Shown here piece after piece: positions 1-5,375 of a DNA stretch of 5,680 nucleotides. Under the pieces are notes generated by a model that did no database searches, was not told where the DNA came from, and saw nothing but the letters and a program-made list of their open reading frames with translations. Made by a program: the position numbers and the translations under genes. The number at the start of each line of letters is the position of its first letter. Position 1 is the first letter of the stretch. This DNA comes from Caldilineaceae bacterium (lineage in GTDB: Bacteria; Chloroflexota; Anaerolineae; Caldilineales; Caldilineaceae). The DNA lies in the NCBI GenBank assembly GCA_012032975.1, contig JAAUPU010000246.1, forward strand, positions 1-5,680, read 5' to 3'.

Positions 1-36
1 ATTCCAATTCGACTTTGGCAGGTCAAATCCAGAAAT

Positions 37-1398
37 GTGTTGCGTTTGCTCTTGCTTGGATCTCTTTTGCTTGGGCTGGTCGCCTGCGGACCCGAACGGT
101 CGTCAGTCGACGACGAGCAGTTGACGTCTGAAACGCGGCGCATTGCTCAGGAATACCAGACCAGCGGAGACATTGCCCGCGCCCGCGCCGATCTACAGGC
201 GCTGGAAGTGGCCAACCCAAACCAATGGCTGATCTTTGTCGCAGAGACAGATATTGCGGCAGGCGCTGATATGGCCGTGACCCAAAGCTTGGCCCAGATG
301 GTCAGCGCGTTGGGTTTGCAGTCGTCGAGTGTTTCCAAGTTTTTGGAGGCGAATGGGGCAGCGGAAACAATGGCCAGCGCCTCTAGCGCCGATTCTACAG
401 GTGGACCTGCGCCGACGAGTGCGTCTCCTCCATCAGGGTCAAGTACGCTCCCCACGGTCCAAAGTGCCGCGACCGCTCTACCCAGTGAAGAGGCAGCCTC
501 TGCGATCACTGCGCCTATTGCAGCGCAGACGGAGGCGCCGGCTGAAATTGATATTCCCGCCGCAACGCCGATTCCCGCGCCCCTCAAGCCTAGCGTAGTT
601 GCGGGCAACCTGTTGAACGTGCGCGGTGGGCCAGGTGTTGGCTACGATATCGTGGGTGGCCTGCAAGCGGGCGAGTCGGCCTTCATCTTGGGCAAGAATC
701 CGCAGGGAGATTGGTGGCAGATCGAATTGGCCGACGGACAGACTGGCTGGGTTTTGGGTGCGCTGGTGGCAAGTTCCAATGCCGAGTCGGTGGCAGTAGC
801 AGCCAGTATTCCCGAACCACCGCCGACTGCCATACCACCTGCGCCGGTCGCCGTAGCGCCTGAGCCGGTTGCTCAAGCACCGGTGGAGCCGCCTGCTGAA
901 GCGCCAGCCGAAGAACCTCAGGATGCAGCATCTGAACCGGAACCATCGGCGCCGGCGGCTTCTCCGAGCGACACGCCTCATTTTACGCTGATTGAGAGGC
1001 GGATGTGGAACAAGGATGAAAATGGAGGTTGTCGGGGGCAACATCTGTTGCGCATCCATGTGATCGATGCCAACGGTGTGCGCATCAATGGCGTCGCTCT
1101 ACAGGGTGTCTATTTGGGCGATATCTTGGTCACCGGCTCGCAAGGCAAGGGTGACGGCGTCATCGAGTGGGACTTGCATGGAAGCGGCGAAGACTTCCGT
1201 GTGATCCGCAACGATGATGGACGCGACGCAACGAGCGATGTTTCCGCGGGTCACACCACGCGTTCGGTGGATATTCCCAAGGACTTGCTGATCCAGACAG
1301 GCTATTGCTCCAACAGTCAAGATTGTGATGTTTTTTATGATTCCTGGGGGTGTCAGGGTCACCATAGTTGGGAAGCAATGTTCCAGCGGAATTACTGA
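37..1398 (+). CDS. Secreted lipoprotein with SH3b domain and C-terminal beta-rich domain
   Basis: Predicted 453-residue lipoprotein. Residues 1-17 form a short signal peptide ending in an LVAC lipobox, so Cys17 would be lipidated and the rest exported. Residues 30-108 are helical, TPR-like in feel (YQTSGDIARARADLQ) but not assignable. Residues 110-186 are a Ala/Ser/Pro-rich linker. Residues 187-245 are a bacterial SH3 (SH3b) domain, with the NLLNVRGGPG motif, a GWVLG end and WW in the middle; such domains commonly bind cell-wall peptides or other ligands. Residues 248-314 are a second Pro/Ala/Glu-rich linker. Residues 315-453 are a beta-rich domain related to the C-terminus of the next gene, but carrying four Cys. 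The start is GTG with only a weak AGG at 20-22. The frame is open to the window edge, and the upstream residues (K, R, R) would make a good signal-peptide n-region, so the true start may lie before the window. Domain calls are firm; function is unknown. Confidence 0.88.
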   Translation: MLRLLLLGSLLLGLVACGPERSSVDDEQLTSETRRIAQEYQTSGDIARARADLQALEVANPNQWLIFVAETDIAAGADMAVTQSLAQMVSALGLQSSSVSKFLEANGAAETMASASSADSTGGPAPTSASPPSGSSTLPTVQSAATALPSEEAASAITAPIAAQTEAPAEIDIPAATPIPAPLKPSVVAGNLLNVRGGPGVGYDIVGGLQAGESAFILGKNPQGDWWQIELADGQTGWVLGALVASSNAESVAVAASIPEPPPTAIPPAPVAVAPEPVAQAPVEPPAEAPAEEPQDAASEPEPSAPAASPSDTPHFTLIERRMWNKDENGGCRGQHLLRIHVIDANGVRINGVALQGVYLGDILVTGSQGKGDGVIEWDLHGSGEDFRVIRNDDGRDATSDVSAGHTTRSVDIPKDLLIQTGYCSNSQDCDVFYDSWGCQGHHSWEAMFQRNY

Positions 1399-1446
1399 CC
1401 CTGCGATTCCTCCAGCGATTTTGGCCTGTGTACGATGGTAGCCAAT

Positions 1447-1475
1447 TCGACAAGGTGGCGCAGTAACCTTGTCGA
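1447..1475. repeat. Perfect 10-bp inverted repeat (hairpin) between the two plus-strand genes
   Basis: TCGACAAGGT at 1447-1456 is the exact reverse complement of ACCTTGTCGA at 1466-1475, with a 9-base loop. It lies 48 bp after the lipoprotein stop and 74 bp before the next start. No T-run follows, so it is not a standard intrinsic terminator. It could be an operator for a dimeric regulator, an mRNA-stabilising or attenuating stem-loop, or a factor-assisted terminator. The role is inferred; the repeat itself is directly visible. Confidence 0.8.
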
Positions 1476-1536
1476 GTACAGAATGGAATCTCGATCAATC
1501 CATCCGTTGCTGGCGGTCAAGTAGCCGGTGGACGGC

Positions 1537-1545
1537 AAGAGGAGG
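1537..1545 (+). promoter_or_regulatory. Strong ribosome binding site fixing the start of the cNMP-domain protein
   Basis: AAGAGGAGG at 1537-1545 is a near-ideal Shine-Dalgarno sequence four bases before GTG at 1550. It supports GTG 1550 over the upstream in-frame TTG at 1469. That TTG sits inside the right arm of the inverted repeat and would add 27 residues with no resemblance to a cNMP-binding domain. Confidence 0.85.
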
Positions 1546-1549
1546 ATCT

Positions 1550-4165
1550 GTGATAAACGATCTGCTGAAGTTTGTCCCGCTCTTTGCGGGCTTTACCGAT
1601 AGCGAAAAAGAAAAGTTCGCTCAAGGTTTTTCGACCGGCGAAGCGACGAACAATTCTGCGCTTTTCAAAGCTGGTGAGCGCAGCGAAGCTCTGTACATGA
1701 TCGGACAGGGCTTTGTCAATTTGACCACCGAATCCGGCCAGAATCTGGCCACTCTAGGCCCGGGAAGTATTCTGGGCGATACTACGCTCTTTCGCAATAC
1801 CACGCACGATGTCAGTGCAGTTGCCTGTTCGGACCTTGAGTTTTGGAAACTCACCGATCAGACGTTGCGCGCCCTTATTCTCGAAGAGCCTGCAATTGGC
1901 ATCAAGTTGAGCCAGAATTTTGGCGCCATGTTGGCGCAGATGGAGGATTATCTTGTCCAGCGTCTGGCCCGTACGCCAGAGTTGGGTACGCTTCCTCCTC
2001 ACACGCTGAAGGCGGTAGCCCAATGCCTGGAGCCAGAAGCTGTGAAGTCTGGTCAGTTTCTTTATCGCGTTGGCGAGACGCCGTTGGGCCTCTATATCAT
2101 CGAATCGGGCACGATTGACCTACAGCCCGACAGCAACGATCCTGGCGCGGAGAGTCAACGCCTGCAACCGGGTGCGCTGATGGGCGCGTTGTCGTTGCTG
2201 ACTAACAAAGCCCACGCCCACAGCGCCGAAGCTGTCACAGATGCGCTGGTCTGGCGAATGCCTGCCGATAAGTTCCAGAGCGTCAACACTGCTCATCCTG
2301 GTCTGCGCCGAAGTCTCGGTCGCACGGTTCGCGCCCGCTTGAACAAGGCAGACCAAGCGCGTGCGGTGACGCGCTTGGCCCAGATGCCCCTCTTCAAAGA
2401 AGCGCCACCCCAGGCCATGCAGGCAATTGCCCAACGGATGATTCTGCAGCATGCTCCCGCCGGCGAGCGCGTCTATATGGTCGGCGAAGCTGGCGATGCT
2501 TTTTATCTGATTGAGAGTGGGCAGGTCGAGTTGACCGCGGAGAACGCCAGCGGGATCGTTGAAGAGCTTGCCCGTGTGGACGAAGCGGGCTTCTTTGGCG
2601 AGATGAGTTTGCTCACCGGTCAGATCCGCACCGAAGACGCCACCGCCACTCGCAACACAAACCTCTGGGTTCTGTACAAAGCCGACCTGGACGAATTGAG
2701 CGTTCAGTTCCCCGCAGTTGGCAAAGCGCTAAGCCAAGGCTTGGCGGCAAGGCTCTCTTCGGTCCCAGAGGAGTATGACGAAGCGCGCTTCCGCCGATTC
2801 CAGTTGCTGGCAGACCTGGGTGATGTCGAGTTGCAGCAAATTGCCCAACGTCTTCGCCCGACCCGATACCGGATGGGAGAACAGATCTATCGTGCCAGTA
2901 GCCCGGCAGAGATGCTCTTCTTGTTGGAAAAGGGGCAGGTGCGGGTTCAACCTCTGGGCGGCGGAAGCTGGCTTGTAGGCCCAGGTGAATCATTTGGCGA
3001 GCGCGCCCTCTTGACCAACCAACCACATAACGCAAGTGTCGTTGCCGAGAGCGATGTCGATGTTTGGACATTGAGCAAGCAAGATTTCGACGTCCTGATG
3101 AACCAGTACCCAACATTGGCCATCAGCATGAGCCGGATTCTCAGCCAGCGGCTGGAAGAAGGCACCGTGGCAACTCAGGGCACGGGATATGATGATTACG
3201 CGCCAACCGCGGCGACCACAACTGCGCCTCGACGTCGGCGGGCTGCCACTGTTGACGATGGCCCGGAGCCGCGCCAGCGGGCCAGCTTTGGCGAATGGTT
3301 CTCCAACTTGAGCGGCTTTGGCAAACTGCGCTTTGCCTTATTGATTCTGCTGCTGATCTGGCTATTGGGGATCGCCGCGCCGGCAGCCCTGTTGAATCTG
3401 ATCCGAGGGGAAAGTCTGGCGGGCGCCTCGCCGCTCTCCATATCGGCCAATGCGTTGCGGGCGGTCTATGCAGTGGGCAGTTACGAGCTGGCTGCACTCG
3501 ACCAAGACAGCGCATTGGCAGTGGCGTTGGCGGACAGCCAGATTCAGCCGACGCCCACGTATACGCCGCCGCCAACTCAGACCCCTATCCCGACCAATAC
3601 ACCGCTTCCTACCAATACGCCTACCGTGACGCCGCGGCCAACCGCCACTGCGACGCGCTATATCGCGCCGCAATATGCTGCACCTGCACCGCCAACCGCT
3701 ACTGCTGAAGTCGTGGAAGAGGTCAAGGTGGCAGCGGTCGCTGAGCGGGCGCGAGCCTGGGATCCGAGGCTTGATCGTCTCGGCATCGGGATCGAGGAAG
3801 CGCCGGCCACTTCTGGCCAGCAATATTGGCGTCTGGTCGAGGGCCGCTGGTGGAACGAACAAGAGTCTGGTGGCAAGCACCACATTTATGTGGAAGTGTT
3901 GGACGAGAATGGCAATCGCATCACCGGCCATCCCGTTACTGTCTGGTGGGGAAGCGACAGCTACACGGGCCGCACCGAAGACAAGGCGCCACCTGAGTAC
4001 GGATTTAACTATCAGATGTATGCGGCGGGCAATGCTTATCAGGTGAAGGTGGAGGGGTATCCCAGCGACATCCTGCATGGCCTTGGTATGGGCGATTTAG
4101 AGCGGCGAGATTGGGGCATCCATACCAGTTTTCTGCTGACCTATCGGCTATCCACCCGGCCATAG
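1550..4165 (+). CDS. Membrane protein with four tandem cNMP-binding-like domains and an external C-terminal domain
   Basis: Predicted 871 residues from GTG 1550. Four Crp/cNMP-binding-like beta-roll domains lie at about residues 1-138, 142-275, 276-405 and 413-540, spaced 133-138 residues apart. Their phosphate-cassette motifs are LGD(75-77), MGA(211-213), FGE(349-351) and FGE(482-484). There is no helix-turn-helix, so this is not a Crp-type transcription factor. A basic disordered stretch (RRRR at 561-564) precedes one transmembrane helix at about 593-618, giving N-inside topology by the positive-inside rule. A Thr-Pro-rich stalk (666-702) then leads to a beta-rich domain (757-871) related to the end of the preceding lipoprotein, sharing R-x-W-N...GG, D-x-NG-x-RI-x-G and a terminal H-x-S/W element. 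The arrangement suggests signal transfer between cytoplasm and exterior. The position equivalent to the phosphate-binding Arg is His in domains 1, 2 and 4 (86, 222, 493) and Arg only in domain 3 (360), so ligand binding may be lost or altered. It may be co-transcribed with the lipoprotein gene; no convincing promoter is seen in the gap. Confidence 0.9.
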   Translation: MINDLLKFVPLFAGFTDSEKEKFAQGFSTGEATNNSALFKAGERSEALYMIGQGFVNLTTESGQNLATLGPGSILGDTTLFRNTTHDVSAVACSDLEFWKLTDQTLRALILEEPAIGIKLSQNFGAMLAQMEDYLVQRLARTPELGTLPPHTLKAVAQCLEPEAVKSGQFLYRVGETPLGLYIIESGTIDLQPDSNDPGAESQRLQPGALMGALSLLTNKAHAHSAEAVTDALVWRMPADKFQSVNTAHPGLRRSLGRTVRARLNKADQARAVTRLAQMPLFKEAPPQAMQAIAQRMILQHAPAGERVYMVGEAGDAFYLIESGQVELTAENASGIVEELARVDEAGFFGEMSLLTGQIRTEDATATRNTNLWVLYKADLDELSVQFPAVGKALSQGLAARLSSVPEEYDEARFRRFQLLADLGDVELQQIAQRLRPTRYRMGEQIYRASSPAEMLFLLEKGQVRVQPLGGGSWLVGPGESFGERALLTNQPHNASVVAESDVDVWTLSKQDFDVLMNQYPTLAISMSRILSQRLEEGTVATQGTGYDDYAPTAATTTAPRRRRAATVDDGPEPRQRASFGEWFSNLSGFGKLRFALLILLLIWLLGIAAPAALLNLIRGESLAGASPLSISANALRAVYAVGSYELAALDQDSALAVALADSQIQPTPTYTPPPTQTPIPTNTPLPTNTPTVTPRPTATATRYIAPQYAAPAPPTATAEVVEEVKVAAVAERARAWDPRLDRLGIGIEEAPATSGQQYWRLVEGRWWNEQESGGKHHIYVEVLDENGNRITGHPVTVWWGSDSYTGRTEDKAPPEYGFNYQMYAAGNAYQVKVEGYPSDILHGLGMGDLERRDWGIHTSFLLTYRLSTRP
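3545..3656 (+). repeat. Low-complexity Thr-Pro stalk coding region
   Basis: This stretch encodes residues 666-702, dominated by TP, PT and NTP units. It includes two copies of ACCAATAC (3593-3600 and 3611-3618) that are 18 bp apart and encode TNTPLP/TNTPTV. Such Thr-Pro stalks hold extracytoplasmic domains away from the membrane and are common in Chloroflexota surface proteins. The DNA is not a strict tandem repeat; the repetition is mainly at the protein level. Confidence 0.75.
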
Positions 4166-4184
4166 CGCGACGTTTTGCCAGTAC

Positions 4185-4895
4185 TCACCCGTCGACGGTG
4201 ACATCGCATACCCCAAAGATTGCCTGACGGCTGCTCGTTATATTTGGATGCTCATTGCCACCCTCGGTGGGACGCCACACTCTGCTTCCCACGGCACAAG
4301 CCACGTGGTTGCTGCGTATCACCGCCTCGCTGAAGCGAACCCCCTGTAGCCAATCCCGCAAGAAAAGAGACAAGCTCGGCTCTGGCAGCCAATTGACGCC
4401 TGCGGAGCCGTTGACCGCGTCTGCGCCCAGCGCCAACCACACAGGGGCCAGGCTCGCGCCGAAACAGTTCAGGCCATAGACCATCCGCAGGTCGAGCAAG
4501 CTCGGGTCGTCTTGATAGGCCTGGATCAAGGGCTTAAAGGTGCTGGCGCCGACGGATACCTGATCCCGAAACCCAACCAGCGAACCAGGCCGCCCATGGA
4601 CAAGAAGCAGGAGATCCACCCGATGTTGCCGGCTTGCGGTCAACAGGGCCTCTGTCAGCTCGTGGCCAGTGGCCCTTGTGTCCTCCAGAATCAACACCTG
4701 GTCGTAACGACGGTAGGCGCCATAAAGCCGCAAAATGACTTTGGCGTATTCTTCTGTGACAAAATCAATGGTCTGCATGACCCAATGGGGGAGGTTGAGG
4801 CCGTGGATGTGACCCACGTTTTCGAGGAAAACCACCAGAGCCAGTGGCTTGCGCGTACCAGACGCCATCTCGTTGCGGCTGCTTGGCGCTGTCAT
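4185..4895 (-). CDS. Caspase-like (clan CD) cysteine peptidase-fold protein, putative
   Basis: Predicted 236 residues, with no signal peptide or membrane segment, so probably cytoplasmic. The order of predicted elements fits the caspase/CHAT haemoglobinase fold: strand ALVVFLE (19-25), a long helix (35-63), strand QVLILE (66-71), helix, strand VDLLLLVHG (93-101) with His100-Gly101, then strand MVYGLNCFG (138-146) with Cys144. The tail contains GADAVNGSAGVNW (157-169) and F-x-x-x-W-x-x-G-x-x-x-x-EAV, reminiscent of CHAT-domain C-termini. His100 and Cys144 are the predicted catalytic dyad, with spacing usual for clan CD. The substrate is unknown. ATG 4895 is used; ATG 4868 (residue 10) is an alternative, and neither has a good ribosome binding site. 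The nearest upstream in-frame stop coincides with the stop of the preceding small gene. The 81-bp gap to that gene allows co-transcription. Its stop faces the cNMP-protein stop across 19 bp. The fold is inferred from motifs, and an inactive relative remains possible. Confidence 0.72.
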   Translation of the reverse strand: MTAPSSRNEMASGTRKPLALVVFLENVGHIHGLNLPHWVMQTIDFVTEEYAKVILRLYGAYRRYDQVLILEDTRATGHELTEALLTASRQHRVDLLLLVHGRPGSLVGFRDQVSVGASTFKPLIQAYQDDPSLLDLRMVYGLNCFGASLAPVWLALGADAVNGSAGVNWLPEPSLSLFLRDWLQGVRFSEAVIRSNHVACAVGSRVWRPTEGGNEHPNITSSRQAIFGVCDVTVDG

Positions 4896-4915
4896 CTTGT
4901 TCTGACCCGACCATT

Positions 4916-4941
4916 CTTGCTGGTCCAGCCACTTGCTGGTC
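4916..4941. repeat. Short direct repeat overlapping a small hairpin upstream of the caspase-like gene
   Basis: CTTGCTGGTC occurs at 4916-4925 and again at 4932-4941 (period 16 bp). Between and overlapping them, CCAGC at 4925-4929 pairs with GCTGG at 4935-4939 around a 5-base loop. The element lies in the 81-bp gap just upstream of the minus-strand caspase-like gene. It might be a regulatory site or leader structure, but chance is not excluded at this length. Confidence 0.4.
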
Positions 4942-4976
4942 GCGAAACATGGAGCTGAAAGCCGCGATGCCCTCGA

Positions 4977-5264
4977 CTAGTTCCGATTGGATTGGACGCG
5001 CACGGCGAAGTTCTCGGTCAACTCTTCCATATTCGTCGCTAGATCTTGCCAGTCGGTCGAGAGAAAGATGCGGCGCGCATGTTCCAGATTCTCTACATTG
5101 CCACCGCCTGTGATCTGGGGCGCTGTTCCCCAAACCGTGTACCAGACATCCGACAGACGGAAGCCCATCTGCGCCAGGCCGGGTGCGAGCTTGTTGACAA
5201 GAAACTCCTGGCAATCCTTCTCTTTTCCTTCACGCATATCGTAGCTAATCGTTACCCGTAACAT
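4977..5264 (-). CDS. Small alpha/beta protein, ferredoxin-like or dimeric-barrel fold suspected
   Basis: Predicted 95-residue soluble protein starting MLRVTISYDM. The pattern is strand (1-9), helix (12-33, KEKDCQEFLVNKLAPGLAQM), a Trp-rich strand pair (34-55, LSDVWYTVWG), helix (57-83, ARRIFLSTDWQDL) and a final strand (ENFAVRV). This resembles small dimeric alpha/beta-barrel (ABM-like) proteins, but no catalytic motif is recognisable and no function is assigned. The start is ATG 5264, because AAGGTGG at 5273-5279 is a near-consensus ribosome binding site eight bases upstream; the GTG at 5274-5276 lies inside that site and is rejected. It lies between the HAD-type gene (111-bp gap) and the caspase-like gene (81-bp gap) on the same strand. 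A candidate promoter sits just upstream, so it may begin a transcript that includes the caspase-like gene. Confidence 0.82.
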   Translation of the reverse strand: MLRVTISYDMREGKEKDCQEFLVNKLAPGLAQMGFRLSDVWYTVWGTAPQITGGGNVENLEHARRIFLSTDWQDLATNMEELTENFAVRVQSNRN

Positions 5265-5272
5265 GTTTCTTC

Positions 5273-5279
5273 CCACCTT
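5273..5279 (-). promoter_or_regulatory. Ribosome binding site for the 95-residue protein
   Basis: Read on the minus strand, AAGGTGG differs from AAGGAGG at one base and ends eight bases before ATG 5264. It decides between ATG 5264 and the in-frame GTG at 5274-5276, which overlaps the site. Confidence 0.7.
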
Positions 5280-5309
5280 TGGCGTATCACAAAAAATCCA
5301 CTATCCCTG

Positions 5310-5340
5310 AGTGTAGCATATCTCCACCTCTGGACTGCAA
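5310..5340 (-). promoter_or_regulatory. Candidate sigma-70-type promoter for the small alpha/beta gene
   Basis: On the minus strand, TTGCAG (5340-5335) resembles a -35 box, and TACACT (5315-5310) preceded by TGC gives an extended -10 (TGnTACACT). The spacer is 19 bp, somewhat long, which the extended -10 could tolerate. Transcription would start around 5303, leaving a leader of roughly 40 bases before ATG 5264. This is a pattern match only. Confidence 0.35.
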
Positions 5341-5369
5341 GATTGATTCCGTTGCCTTCCAGAGTGTGG
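5324..5369. repeat. Imperfect inverted repeat around the candidate -35 box
   Basis: CCACCTCTGG at 5324-5333 pairs with CCAGAGTGTGG at 5359-5369 with one bulged base, giving ten pairs around a 25-base loop. It lies between the HAD-type stop and the small alpha/beta gene and straddles the candidate -35 box. It could be an operator or part of a termination structure for the upstream gene, but the loop is large and no T-run follows directly. Confidence 0.35.
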
Positions 5370-5375
5370 CGCCCA

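Noticed and set aside
1469..1549. In-frame TTG start extending the cNMP-domain protein by 27 residues
   Set aside because: The TTG lies in an arm of the inverted repeat and has no ribosome binding site; the added residues do not fit the domain, and a strong site precedes GTG 1550.
1550..3170. Crp/FNR-type transcription factor
   Set aside because: There is no helix-turn-helix after any cNMP-like domain, and the protein continues into a transmembrane helix.
3362..4078. Long minus-strand open frame (238 codons) opposite the membrane protein gene
   Set aside because: Its product is Arg-rich without recognisable motifs and lies wholly opposite a well-supported gene; it is a by-product of GC-rich codon use. 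Other antisense frames at 147-608, 478-1059 and 2613-3116 were rejected for the same reason.
4147..4176. Possible terminator at the convergent stops (GCTAT/ATAGC stem followed by TTTT)
   Set aside because: The stem has only five pairs with a 10-base loop, and the T-run is four bases long and six bases away, which is too weak to call.
4189..4198. Palindrome CCGTCGACGG near the end of the caspase-like gene
   Set aside because: It falls in coding sequence (Val-Thr-Val-Asp-Gly), has no loop, and can be explained by codon choice.
4765..5214. Minus-strand frame of 149 codons bridging the small alpha/beta and caspase-like genes
   Set aside because: It overlaps both better-supported genes in another frame and has no domain-like composition.
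5291..5313. CACT/AGTG hairpin followed by a T-run on the minus strand as a terminator for the HAD-type gene
   Set aside because: A four-pair stem is too short, and it overlaps the candidate -10 region of the next gene.
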